NCBI RefSeq assembly: GCF_001411555.2
Contig: NC_049910.1
Location: forward strand, 36,433,250 to 36,497,249
Direction: 5' to 3'
DNA length: 64,000 nucleotides
Source: Juglans regia
Lineage: Eukaryota > Streptophyta > Magnoliopsida > Fagales > Juglandaceae
Position 1 is the first letter of the stretch. Each line of letters begins with the position of its first letter. Both the position numbers and the translations under genes were made by a program. The notes under the pieces are model-generated. The model did not search any database and was not told the origin of the DNA. It was given only the letters and a program-made list of their open reading frames with translations. Shown piece by piece: positions 44,402 through 56,095 of this stretch.

Positions 44402-46821
44402 TAAACTTTTATTTTAGAATTTATATTTTTATGAGTATAGTTTTATCAGAATTTATATTTAATTTTATCTCTATATTTCTATTATAGTTGCTATTTATGA
44501 TTTGTTAGAGTTTTGTTTTAATAAGGATTTTTAAAGTGTTTCAGATTACGTTCACTGCGATGTGTGTTTTGAAATTAAAGTTTAAATTTTCTAGTCTCCG
44601 AACCTCATCACTTTGTTAGCCGCTGTTTGACAAATTCAAATCACCAATCCGTAAGTTCATCCACTTTGTTTCAAATTTGAAACCCTGCCATAGTAGTGTG
44701 TAAATTCGAGTCCTAGTAGGAGTCTAACTCTCATTAGAAAAACCCTATCAGATAGCCTTTCTACCGTCTTTATAAATCCATCTAGAATATCTGATTCAAA
44801 CACAAGAAAAAAATACAAAGAAAACTCACTTGTTTTGGAGTTCTCTTCTCTGACCCGCAGCCACCCACTTCTTCTCGCAGTAACTCCACGCCACTCAGAG
44901 ACGCGGGACTCCCTTCCGGCGTCACAGACGGTGCCGACCAGCCCAGCCCTAGCTCAGCCACCTCTTTTCCGGTAAGGCCTCGACCGCCATCAGCTCTCTT
45001 TCTCTCTCGGTAGTTTTCGGGATGTTTTCGGACTAACGGTTCTTTCTCTCTCTCTGTGTCACGGCGTCGCATCACCTTTCCCAGAGACCCCATCGCGTCG
45101 CCAGTCACTCCAACCACTCAGCGCCGCCGTCGCCCTCTACCCTCTCTCGGTGAGCTCCTCCATCGCAGACTCATTCTCTCTCAACTCTCTGTTTTCCTTT
45201 TCATTGTAGCCATGTTTCGGATTCTAGAAAGAATCCGTAGGTCTTAATGGGCCATTGGGCCCTAAGCCTTGTGCGTTCGATGGGCTCATGTAGTATTGTT
45301 TTATGGGCCAGGTTTTGACCTTTTGTTAGACTATAATGATGTTTAATTGAACTTATATTTTAAATTAGACTTGATCTTATTTTATTTAATAATTGCTTTA
45401 GTGATTTATATTGAGTTTAATATTACTAGTTGAGTTTATTAAATAAATATATTTAGTTAAAGGTTCTTTTTAATAAATGTTTAAAGAATTGGAAAGATGT
45501 TTTAAAGTATAATTTTTAAGTCTAATATTTGAGTTAATATTTCTTTTGTCAATTTAGTAAAGATTTTAATAAGATTTCTATGTTAAGAATTTAATGGAAT
45601 TTATTAAGTTTCTTATAAGATTTAATAATTACGTTAAGAAATGAAACTAGTTTAAGAATTTAAGTTTTTGTGAATTATTTAAAATAACTCGAGTATTTCT
45701 ACTAAATTATAAATTAGTATTTTAAGTAATTTAAATACTATGAATTATTAATTTTAGTGTTAAACAAATATTGGTTTGACTATGTTTTAGAATTCCGAAT
45801 TTAGTTAAGTAAGATATTAGCATTTATTTTAGTTCCAAACAATTTAGTGATAGTTATTTATTGAATATAGGTCTCAAGTTACGAAGTATTATTCAAGAAG
45901 AAACGCATCGAGGTAAGTAAATTTGATCATAAATTAGGATCATCACAGTTAGCTTATATGTATGTATTATTCAAGCCAGTTCTTTGATAGCCATTATTTA
46001 TGAACCGCTCATGTACAAGCATGTCATCCAGCATAGCATATGATCATGTCATTCCGCATCATGTTTCAGTTTCAGAAATTATAGTTATGTATGTATTATG
46101 TCATGCATCTCATGTGTATAAGACACATAAGCCATCTTAAATTCAAGTGTAAGATAAAAATCAGATCAGTTAATAAGATGGCCATTCAGATGCATGGTAC
46201 CAATGCAGTTCAGTTTCAGGGTGGTGTGCAAGCCACGAACTCAGTCGTGGTCCACCATAGTATGCTAGAATACTATCAGCAGTTCCCCTTGCTGCAGCGG
46301 GATGTGGGGCTGGTGCACAACCTTGCACACAGGGTTAAGTGTGTTGGCCAGTCAGATAAGTAAGATAAATCAGTCAGTTAGTTCAGAAAATTCAGTCATA
46401 CATAGCATAAGCATTAGCATGAACAGTCATAAATTTTAAGTTCAGCATGAAAGTTCTTATGAAAATTTTATGTTTATTACGTTTTCGTTATGATAGATTT
46501 CTTACTGAGTCATCGACTCATTTTAGTTTATTTTCATGTTTTTAATTACCCAGGTGAAGATGATGATTACGAGCATGCAGGCCAGGAGTAGAAGGAGCAT
46601 TTTAGTTTTGTTCAGACTTTTAAAATAAAATGTGTCTCTTATGACGAATTTATCCAGTTATTTCTTAAATGTTTTTGGGAAGACATTTTATTAGACCTTT
46701 TTATTTCAATAAATTATTTCAGTTTATTTTTCAATTGTGAAATTAGAGAATCGCTTGCCGGGTTTATTTTTCATGAAAAAAAATACGTGACACACCTAGC
46801 CTACGGGGAGGGGGTGTTACA
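44354..46821 (+). repeat. 3' LTR of gypsy element A
   Basis: 2468 bp, partner of 37,077-39,584. Its right border (GGTGTTACA at 46,821) abuts sequence matching about 54,232 in the LTR of element B, so A sits inside a B-type LTR on this side. Confidence 0.9.
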
Positions 46822-47028
46822 GTGTGGGAAGCAGTTGCACGGCAAATGGAGAAAATCGTGGAGCTGCAGACAGAGGAAATCAGCAGGGAAGAAGAACAGT
46901 GCAAAGCAAAAAGGGAAATTAATCCCTCCCCAAAACGATGTCGTTCGGTCTCACACAAAAGCTCATGGGCTGGCTCCAAGCATCCGGGCTGACTCCAAAC
47001 GGGCTGGGCCTAGAGCACGGGTGTTACA
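46822..47028 (-). repeat. Remnant of element B 3' LTR
   Basis: 207 bp matching 54,232-54,439 (shared GGGAAGCAGTTGCACGG and terminal GGTGTTACA). Cut at element A. Confidence 0.85.
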
Positions 47029-47095
47029 TCTTCCCCCCTTATAAAAAATTCCGTCCTCGGAATTTGTCCACGCTAAAAGGATCATCGACGAACAA

Positions 47096-50000
47096 CTATG
47101 GGTACTTGACTTGCATTTCCTCTTCTAATTCCCAAGAGGCTTCACTGATAGCATGATTATTCCATACCACTTTAACCAATGGAATAGTTCGATTCCGTAA
47201 CACTTGTTCTTTTCTCTCTACAGTCCGCACTGGCTCTTCTTTATAAGTCAGATTTTCCTGAATTTGGAGAGGCTCGTAATCAATAACGTGGGTGGGGTCA
47301 AGTACATACTTCCTCAGCATAGATACGTAAAATACATTGTGTACAGCTGAGAGTGCGGGTGGTAGGGCTACTCTATAAGTCACTAGTCCAATCCGATCAA
47401 GAATCTCAAATGGTCCAATGTACCTAGGGCTCAACTTACCCTTCTTTCCAAACCTCATAACCCCTCTCATTGGTGCAATCCTCAAGAATACCTTATCCCC
47501 AACCTCAAACTCTAATTGGCGATGACGGTTATCAGCATAGCTCTTCTGTCGACTCTGAGCTGCTCTCATTCTAGCTCAAATGGTCTCAATCTTCTTTGTT
47601 GTCTTCTGTATGATTTCTGGACCCAAAATTTGTCTTTCTCCAACCTCGTCCCAATATAAAGGAGATCTAGATTTCCTACCGTAAAGTGCTTCATAAGGTG
47701 CCATCTCAATGCTAGCCTGGTAACTGTTATTATAAGCAAACTCGACCAAAGGCAAGTGTCGAATCCAAGTTCCCTTAAAATCCAGCATACATGCTCTTAA
47801 CATGTCTTCCAAAATTTGAATGGTCCTTTCCGACTGACCATCTGTCTGTGGGTGAAACGCCGTGCTGAAATTTAACTTAGTGCCCATGGCCTCTTGTAAG
47901 CTTCGCCAAAATTTCGAAGTGAAAAGCGGATCTCTATCCGACACAATGGACATAGGTACCCTATGCAACCTCACAATTTCCTGTATATATAGCTCGGCTA
48001 GTTTCTCCAACTTATAAGAAACTCTGATAGATACAAAATGAGGTGTCTTCGTTAAACGGTCAACTATCACCCAAATTGCATCTTGTCCTGTCGGTGTCCG
48101 TGGAAGCCCTGTAACAAAGTCCATAGAAATATGCTCCCATTTCCATTCTGGAATCTGAAGTGGTTGCAACAACCCTGCTGGTCTTTGGTGTTCTACCTTT
48201 ACCTGTTGGCAAGTTAGGCATTGCACCACAAATTGAGCAATCTCTCTCTTCATGCCCTCCCACCAAAAAGACTCTTTCAAATCTCGATACATTTTTGTAC
48301 TCCCTGGATGAACTGTGTAAGGGGAGCGGTGCGCTTCTTCAAGGATAAGTCTTTTTATTACAACACTGTCCGGCACACAACATCTATTTCCAAGCCTTAA
48401 CACTCCATCTTCAGAAACATTAAACTCAGGTTTGTCCCCTTTATCTACTTCTTCGATTAATCTCGCCAACTTAGAATCTTCTTTTTCGGCGAGCTTAATT
48501 CTGTCTATCAAAGCTGGTTGAACTATTAAACTGGCTATCAATGCCTGCTGGTCACCCACAACTACTTCAATAGTGGCTCTTTCCAAGTCCATTAATAAGT
48601 GGTAAGAGTTGCAATTGCTGGTCCCATTGGTTTCCTGCTAAGTGCATCAGCTACAACATTAGCTTTGCCTGGATGGTAGTTAATGTTGCAAATCGTAATC
48701 CTTGACTAGTTCGAGCCATCTCCTCTGTCTCATATTCAGTTCTTTCTGAGTGAAGAAGTATTTCAAACTCTTGTGATCCGTGTAGATTTCACACCTTTCA
48801 CCATATAAATAATGTCTCCAAATTTTAAGTACAAAGACAACGGCGGCCAACTCCAAATCATGTGTGGGGTAATTTTGCTCATATGTCTTCAATTGCCTAG
48901 AAGCATAAGCTATTACTATTCCATGCTGCATCAAAACACACCCCAAACCCAATCGTGAAGCGTCACTATAAACCACAAATCCTCCTCTTTCGCTAGGGAC
49001 TGTCAGAACTGGAGCTGTCACCAATCTCTTCTTCAGTTCCTGGAAGCTTTCCTCACATTTTTTAGTCCAAACATACTTGTTATCCTTCCTAGTAAGGGCG
49101 GTAAGGGGAATCGCTATTTTTGAGAAATTTTCTATAAATCGACGATAATAACCAGCCAAACCCAAGAAACTCCTAACTTCATGCACATTGGTTGGTTGAG
49201 TCCAGTTAACTATTGCTTCAATTTTCCCGGGGTCTACAGAAATGCCATCCCTTGAGACTATATGTCCCAAAAATGCAATAGATTCAAGCCAAAATTCACA
49301 CTTCTTCAACTTGGCAAATAATTTATTATCCCTGAGTGTCCCTAGTAATTGTCTCAGATGGTCTTCATGTTCAGCTTTGCTCTTGGAGTAGATTAATATA
49401 TCATTAATAAACACTACTACAAATTTATCCAAGAATTCATGAAACACTCGATTCATCAAGTCCACAAATACTGCTAGGGCGTTGGTTAAACCAAAAGGCA
49501 TGACTAAAAATTCATAATGACCGTACCTGGTCCTGAAAGCTGTCTTAGGCACATTCTCCGCCTTGATCTTTAATTGATGATAACCCGATCTAAGATCAAT
49601 TTTTGAGAACACCTGCGCACCTTGCAACTGATCAAATAAATCATCGATGCGGGGCAACGAATATTTATTCTTTATGGTCACTCGATTCAGTTCCCTGTAG
49701 TCTATACACATCCTCATTGTCCCATCCTTCTTCTTCACAAACAAAACTGGAGCTCCCCAAGGTGACACACTAGGTCTGATGAAACCTTTGTCTAATAAGT
49801 CTTGCAACTGTTCTTTGAGCTCGGCTAACTCTGATGGTGCCATTCGATAAGGGGCTTTGGAAAGAGGCGTCGTGCCTGGGGTTAACTCAATAGCAAACTC
49901 TACCTCCCGCTCAGGCGGTAACCCAGACAAGTCTTCAGGAAAAACTTCCGGATATTCCCTCACAATAGGAATTTCTTCAAGTTTCAATTCTTCTTTTGGT

Positions 50001-51519
50001 TCATCCACCACAAAGGCCAAATACCCTTGACACCCATCACGTAATAACTTGTCAACCTGAAAAGCAGAAATAACTGATGGAGAGGTACGCACCTTGGAAC
50101 CCATAAATCAAAGTTCCTTTTCTTCCGGAAACTTGAACACCACTTCCCTTTTAAAACAATCAATACTAGCATAACTGGAAGCTAACCAATCCATCCCCAA
50201 AATCACATCAAACCCAGTCATAGGAAAGACTATCAGGTTAGCTGTCATTTCCTTCCCGCTAATGGTTATTGGACACTTGAGTAAAATCTTGTTACAAGTC
50301 ACTATATCACCAGTTGGGGTAGAGACCCTCAAATTGTAGTCCATCTCACTAGCAACAATGGGGCACAACTTCACATAATCCATTGAAATAAAGGAGTGGG
50401 TAGGCCCCGAGTCAAATAAAACAATAGCCTTATTGAGGAATAAGGGAACAATTCCTGATTACGTCATATAATCCAAAGAGATAATAAGATAAATAATCCT
50501 TAATTCTCAACATACAAGAAAAAATGTTAAGGGACGGTCAGAAAATTATACCTGTGATGACATCATCCTTGACCTCAGCTTCTCCCGGTGTCAAAGCAAA
50601 CACTCGTGATGGTATAGTCCTTCGTTGATTGTTGCCTTGGTTATTCGGCCTAAAGTTTTGAGCTGGGTTGGGCCTTCTGTTGTTCACCGCAAACAATGGA
50701 CATTCTCTAATGAAATGCCCATCCTTACCACATTTGAAACATGATCCCACTTCCTTTCTGCACTCTCCATGATGTATGCGGTCACAGAACTTACAGGGAT
50801 TAGAGGTATGATTTCCCTGTATCTGTCTCTGACTTGAACTGCTCCCCTCATTTCTCCTTTTCCATTGCCCTTGATCCGAACTAGGGAATCCTTGTGGAGC
50901 AGCTCTCTTCCTCTGTTCTTGCAATTCAGCACCCCTCTTGAGATTCTGCTCAACTAGCATCGCCTTGTGTACTAATTCTGAAAAATTCTGAATCTGAAAT
51001 ATCATCACCCATTCATAAATCCTGTAGTTCAAACTTCCTCAAACTTCCTAGTCTTTTTCTCCTCATCAGGAATCAAGTATGCGGCGAAACGTGATAATTC
51101 CGCAAACCTTGCAGCATACTGGTGCACAGTCATGGTCCCTTGAACCAAGTTAGTGAACTCACGAGCTCTTGCTTCCCTATCAGCCTTAGGGAAAAATCGA
51201 TCAAAGAAATTCTGCTTGAATTGAGCCCAAACAATTAACTCAATCCCCTCAGTTTCCGTGATAACTCTCTCAGAATTCCACCATCTCTTTGCTTCTCCAG
51301 ATAGTTTGAAAGTTGCGAACCTGACTTTTTGCTGATCGGTGCACTCCAAAACACCAAATATTTCTTCAATATCTTGTATCCAATCTTCTGCAGCGTTCGC
51401 ATCGCCTCTTCCATAAAAATGGGAGGATGCGTTCGATTAAATTGTTCCAACGTGCAACCCCCACCTTTGTCGTCTTCGTTCAAATCTTCAAGAGTTCGAA
51501 CTCTACGACGAGCAGCCAT
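47096..51519 (-). pseudogene. Element B gag-pol, frameshifted and nonsense-mutated
   Basis: Minus strand: gag from 51,519 (MAARRRVRTLEDL) with a frameshift near 51,415 and a break near 51,029, then CCHC knuckle CFKCGKDGHFIREC. A probable 97-bp intron (50,455-50,551) is followed by protease DSGPTHSF (A to P), with a stop at about 50,107. RT and RNase H lie in 50,104-48,680: V-F-I-N-D-I-L-I-Y, with FIDD changed to FIND, and LRSGYHQL. A frameshift near 48,680 is followed by integrase 48,592-47,576, with H-P-G-S-T-K-M and [12 protein letters not shown] at about 47,575 precedes the chromodomain-like end. A TAG near 47,096 replaces the expected glutamine. At least six lesions, so non-functional. 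Confidence 0.85.
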
Positions 51520-52574
51520 CCTGAAATTTTAAACTCGGTGAAACGTTCTAAAATAATAGCAAACGAAAATACAGGATAAATAGAATAAAATAAGAAGATA
51601 AATAAAATATACATATAAACACATATACATATATATATCAGATAACTATGTAAATCCGACAACACTTAATACACACGTATATCACTAGAATCTATAACCT
51701 CAAAGTTCCAAATTCAATTCCTAACATCAGCAAAATCTAAAACCTCAAATCCCATCAAAATCAATCATAAGGTTCTTGGAACTCAAACTTAAATATCTAC
51801 ATGGCTATCCTTATAATCCTCCAATTCCTATATTGAAATTTCCACATCTTATGAACCCACAGATATCTAAACCTCCAAGGTCTATAGTATGCAGCATTCA
51901 AACCTGTCTTTGATACCAACTGTAACGCCCCGTCCCCGTGGATCCGGAGAGTTAACTCATATAACCTGATAATCAACTCTAACAAGGCTAGAGTACTTCC
52001 AAATTCAAGAATATATATTTTTCCAAACCTCAAATCAAACGTAAATACTTCAATTAAATAAACCACATAGACTCAGTTATCCAATATTCAATCCAACAAC
52101 CCAAATAAAATCAACTCTTCTTCATGTCTCAAATAACAACTAGAAATAATATAACATTAAAATAAGTCTCCATAAACCATCTAAATCCATTGAAGCAAAC
52201 TTAAGAAAAATAATTAACTTCCAACATCAACACCAATACCACGAGATACCCAGCAACCATTCACTGCTAATCTTCTCCATAAACTCAAATACTGATCCTC
52301 AGCTGAACTATCAATGTCATCTAAAATATTATGAAGATTAAAAGGGTGAGTTATCAACAACTCAGCAAGCAGAGAGCATATACTAGCATGTAAACATGAG
52401 CATTTATAACATTTCATCAGCCGAACAAAACATCTACTTTCAAAATGCAGAAACAAAACTTGTACTAAAACATTAGAGCGAAACTTTCAGAAAAATAAAC
52501 TTATTCCAAAAAGAGAATCCGTTGGCATTTCTAAACTGAAACATTATAATCATATCATTGTTTAATATCACATC

Positions 52575-52825
52575 GGGACAATACCATGTTTAACTCCCAT
52601 GGTAGGGTTATAAACCACCATTATACCCGTGGCTGGGCCATATTCAATGTTTCACCCCCGTGGTAGGGTTATAAACCACCATTATACCCGTGGCTGGGCC
52701 ATTTTCCATGTTTCACCCCCGTGGTAGGGTTATAAACCACCATTATACCCGTGGCTGGGCCGTATACCATGTTTCACCCCAGTGGTAGGGTTATAAACCA
52801 CCATTAGACCCATGGCTGGGCCTTA
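52575..52825. repeat. Four tandem copies of a 66-bp unit in the element B LTR
   Basis: Units contain CATGTTTCACCCCCGTGGTA, GGGTTATAAACCACCATTAT and ACCCGTGGCTGGGCC. Element C's LTR has a single related copy near 56,727. Confidence 0.85.
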
Positions 52826-53876
52826 ACAGAAACAGAACAGATTTCATCGAAAATCAGTTTACAATCATATACAGAATCAGAACTTCATGCCAAGGTTTTC
52901 AGATGACACATCATTTCAAAACAAAATACTGAAAAGCTTCAGATCATTTCACATGTTCGAGATAAACATAAACAAAATATTCTCATTTGTTCATAACAAA
53001 ACTTCTGGATTTTCATATTCGCTTTTTTACATAGTTCAGAAATAAAGTGCACAAAACTAGCTCATGTCCACACCAGTTATGACAGAAAAACACTTTCTCT
53101 TATATAGAATTTATGCATATGTAGAATAAACATCTGAGGTTGTTTTCAGATCATCTCTTTTAAAAAAAATAAACACATTTATTCTCAAAGTCAACCTCCT
53201 TTTATTTGTTTTATGCAAAACTACTATATGAACCCCGCTTACTTGACTTCTTCGTATTATCAACACCTTGAGCCGGAACTCTAATAGTAACACCACCTAA
53301 ACAAAAAAAACATATATCCAACATTTAATAACCAATCTAGTAGACTGCTATTTATTGATTAATAAATCAACAAAATCCCTTCACAGCTCCATAACTATCT
53401 AACAATTAAACCAGAGCAACTCTCTCTTCAAACCATTCGCATTTAAAACCCAAAATAGCCACCACTTTCTATTAACACCAACCAACTATAATTACTTCCA
53501 AAACCAACAACAGCAACTCCAACAATTAAAACATAACCCAAACCAAACTTCACTTCCAACCTTCGAATAAAACAATTTCAGTGCAAACATCAATACTCTA
53601 GTCATTCAACAATTCAAAACTTGCATAAAAGTTCAATACAACTAGCTCAAAACACCCATCCTTTTACACCAAATAGTCTCAAATAATAATCCAAAACAGT
53701 CTCACAATTCATCCAAAATCGTACTCCTCACATCCAGACTTCCAACACATTCTACCGTAATCCAACAAATAAAACATCAACTCAAAAATAAATGTCAAAA
53801 ATTCTTCTACTGAAAATGCTAATGGTCTGCGCAGAGAGGAAATACTGTCTAAGTGTGATGCACAGCCAACCAAGTA

Positions 53877-53890
53877 GTGTGTGTGTGTGC
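53877..53890. repeat. (GT)n microsatellite
   Basis: Short GT run within the element B LTR. Confidence 0.8.
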
Positions 53891-54439
53891 GCGATAGACA
53901 AACCGAAGGGAAGAAAGGATTAGTTACCGAAAGTAGGAATAAAACAAATACTCCAGGGGATAGCTCCAACGAAGGCAGTAATCGAGACTCACGAAACGCT
54001 GCACAAAGCCGAAAGAAAAAATCACGAATTGCTGGTGAAGACAGGAATAGAAAACAGAAAATGAAAGAGGGGACGATTGTTCACCTTCGAAGAACCAGAA
54101 GGTTGAGACCCACGAAATCCTGAAAACGCCAGCCAAGGTGAAATCACAAGTTCGCGCAAGAGAGATTCTGATTAGTTCGGAAATGTGATGAGGAAGACAC
54201 TCATGTGCGGAACCGAAAATAAAATCGTGGGGGCGTGGGAAGCAGTTGCACGGGAAATGAAGAAAATCGTGGAACTGCAGACAGAGGAAATCAGCGGGGA
54301 AGAAGAACAGTGCAAAGCAGAAAGGGAAATTAATCCCTCCCTAAAACGACGCCGCTTGGTCTCACACAAACGCTCGTGGGCTGGCGTTTGTCATCCAGGC
54401 TGACTCCAAACGAGCTGGGCCTAGAGCCTGGGTGTTACA

Positions 54440-54768
54440 TCTTCCCCCCTTATAAAAGATTCCATCCTCGGAATTTGTCACAAGTTAAAAGGATCGTCGA
54501 CGAACAACTGTGGGTACTTGACTTGCATTTCCTCTTCTAATTCCCAAGAGGCTTCACTGATAGCATGATTATTCCATACCACTTTAACCAATGGAATAGT
54601 TCGATTCCGTAACACTTGTTCTTTTCTCTCTACAATCCGCACCGGCTCTTCTTTATAAGTCAGATTTTCCTGAATTTGAAGAGGCTCGTAATCAATAACG
54701 TGGGTGGGGTCAGGTACATACTTCCTCAGTATAGATACGTGAAATACATTGTGTACACCTGAGAGTGC
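54440..54768 (-). mobile_element. Fragment B': 3' end of a second B-type pol
   Basis: Nearly identical to 47,029-47,360: polypurine complement, then the integrase C-terminus and chromodomain-like end on the minus strand (HNVFHVSILRKYV, then W-N-N-H-A-I-S-E-A-S-W-E). Homology stops at about 54,768 (GAGAGTGC), where host-like DNA begins. The 10-mer GAAATACATT flanks the junction (54,741 and 54,771). Confidence 0.85.
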
Positions 54769-55267
54769 ATGAAATACATTAAGTTCAATATTTCCAAACT
54801 TAACTAGCATGACAAACATGAATAGATTGTAAGTCATCTTCTACCACAAAATTTTAAGAACTGCAGCAATACAAAGTCATAGCATTTTTGCTTAGATGAT
54901 GTTCTTCAACGTTTCAGGATGTTAAGGAGCTGCAATCTCTCGGGACAAATTCCGGGATACATATCAAAAGAAATGCCACATCTCCAAACTTTGTAGTTCT
55001 TCTGTACCTTTTTGTTTGTCTCATTTCTATTTCTAATGAAAGAAAAACCAAAGTGGGTTGTGTGCATTATACCACTCTCTGCGATCGCCCTAAAAACAAG
55101 CCAGCAACATGCAATGATCAATGTCATAAAAGACTTTAGTTTTGGGTTGACAGACAAACTCAGTACGGTTCAATCATTATAATTTCATAGATTAGTTTTG
55201 GGGTGTGTCTACAACCGCTGTCTGTAATTGCGTGGTGCGTGGTTGCGTTCTATCAAATTCTGAATTT
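54769..55267 (+). other. Host-derived island between gypsy fragments
   Basis: About 500 bp with no gypsy similarity, bounded on both sides by truncated internal gypsy sequence rather than by LTR ends. Contains the LRR exon at 54,918-54,992 with its flanking intron-like DNA. The right edge is placed where element C gag homology fades (about 55,200-55,268). Confidence 0.65.
54918..54992 (+). pseudogene. LRR exon of an LRR-VIII-type receptor kinase
   Basis: A 75-bp exon with an AG acceptor (TTTCAG) and a GT donor, phase 2 at both ends. It encodes one leucine-rich repeat: MLRSCNLSGQIPGYI, then a helix segment and L-Q-T. It joins in phase to the LRR exon at 59,237, which begins DLSFNRLEG, the typical next repeat. 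One-repeat-per-exon structure is characteristic of this receptor family. Upstream LRR exons are not in the window. Confidence 0.75.
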
Positions 55268-55683
55268 GTCTTCTTGAAGTGCAGCCAACTGATTATCTCT
55301 GTCCCCTCTGCTTCTCTGATGGTCCTTTCAGAGATCCACCACCTCTTCGCTTCCCCAGTAAGCTTGAATGTGGCATATGCCACCTTTTGCTCCTCAGTAC
55401 AGGTTAGGACTCGCAAAATCTCCTCAATGTCCTGAATCCAATCCTCCGCCAAAGTTGGATCGCCTCTCCCATCAAATAAAGGAGGGTGCATTCGATTGAA
55501 TTGCTCAACAGTACAACCCCCTTCATTGAAATTACGCTGGCGACCCGCGGGATTTTGCACAAGGTCATCAATTAATTGATGTGCAGCTGCTCGTAAAACG
55601 TCGGAAGCACTCGGGTTTGCTTCCCTTTCGTTCTCATTCGCATTCAGATCCGACATGCTTCGTTCTCTACGACGAGGTGGCAT
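55267..55683 (-). pseudogene. Element C gag, N-terminal fragment
   Basis: MPPRRRERSMSDLNANENER at the start, then GCTVEQFNRMHPPLFDGRGD and QKVAYATFKLTGEAKRWW, matching the gag core of A and B. The reading frame itself continues to 55,192, but after H-F-K-K-T the residues no longer resemble gag. This marks the junction with host DNA. Confidence 0.8.
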
Positions 55684-56095
55684 CCTGACAAAATAACTTG
55701 AATTTTTAACCAACACTTCAAAATAGAGTTTATAAGAACATAGAAAATTTAGTGGTATTTGTAAAAACAAAGCGTATATATATTAGAATTCAAATATATA
55801 AGAATATCTATAATAAAGACAAAAGAGGAACGCACAACGGTAGTAATAGTCAATCTCCCCAAATTTTAACATCTTACTCCATCTGAGTATTTAAGAAGGC
55901 TCCGTTACTAAACTAAACCTTAATCAATATGAATTTAGTTCATACACCTATGATATACTACACTTCATAGCTATTCCTAAAGCCTGCAAATTCTAAGACT
56001 TCCCACTTCAACAATATTCAATCCTATGAACCTACAGAAATCTAAACCTCCAAGGTTTATAGTATGCAGAATTCAAACCTGTCTCTGATACCAAA

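Larger units (their letters stand above)
37077..46821 (+). mobile_element. Ty3-gypsy element A, Tekay-like chromovirus, apparently intact
   Basis: LTRs at 37,077-39,584 and 44,354-46,821 (about 2.5 kb each) start TGTGACATACC and end GGTGTTACA. The primer-binding site TGGTATCAGAG follows at 39,588-39,598, and a polypurine tract (GGGGGGGAGAAT) precedes the 3' LTR. The gag-pol coding region is open from gag to a C-terminal chromodomain-like end. Flanking 5-mers do not match (AATGT left, GTGTG right). The left flank is PfkB intron DNA and the right flank is the interior of another element's LTR. The long LTRs, chromodomain-like end and domain order fit the Tekay (Del) lineage of chromoviruses; this is inference. 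Confidence 0.9.
46822..54439 (-). mobile_element. Ty3-gypsy element B (minus), decayed, 3' LTR mostly lost
   Basis: Right LTR (5' LTR on the minus strand) at 51,921-54,439. The primer-binding site, complement of CTGTCTTTGATACCAA, is at about 51,905-51,920. The left LTR is reduced to 46,822-47,028 next to element A. The complement of the polypurine tract is TCTTCCCCCCTT at 47,029. Internal coding is homologous to A throughout but clearly diverged and interrupted. The rest of the 3' LTR is absent on the other side of A, so simple nesting does not explain the structure. Confidence 0.85.
51921..54439 (-). repeat. LTR shared by element B and the adjoining fragment B'
   Basis: 2519 bp, TGTAACGCCCCG to GGTGTTACA. 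On its left lies the primer-binding site of B. On its right lies a polypurine tract and 3' pol sequence of another copy (54,440-54,768). One LTR therefore serves as the 5' LTR of B and the 3' LTR of B'. Confidence 0.85.
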
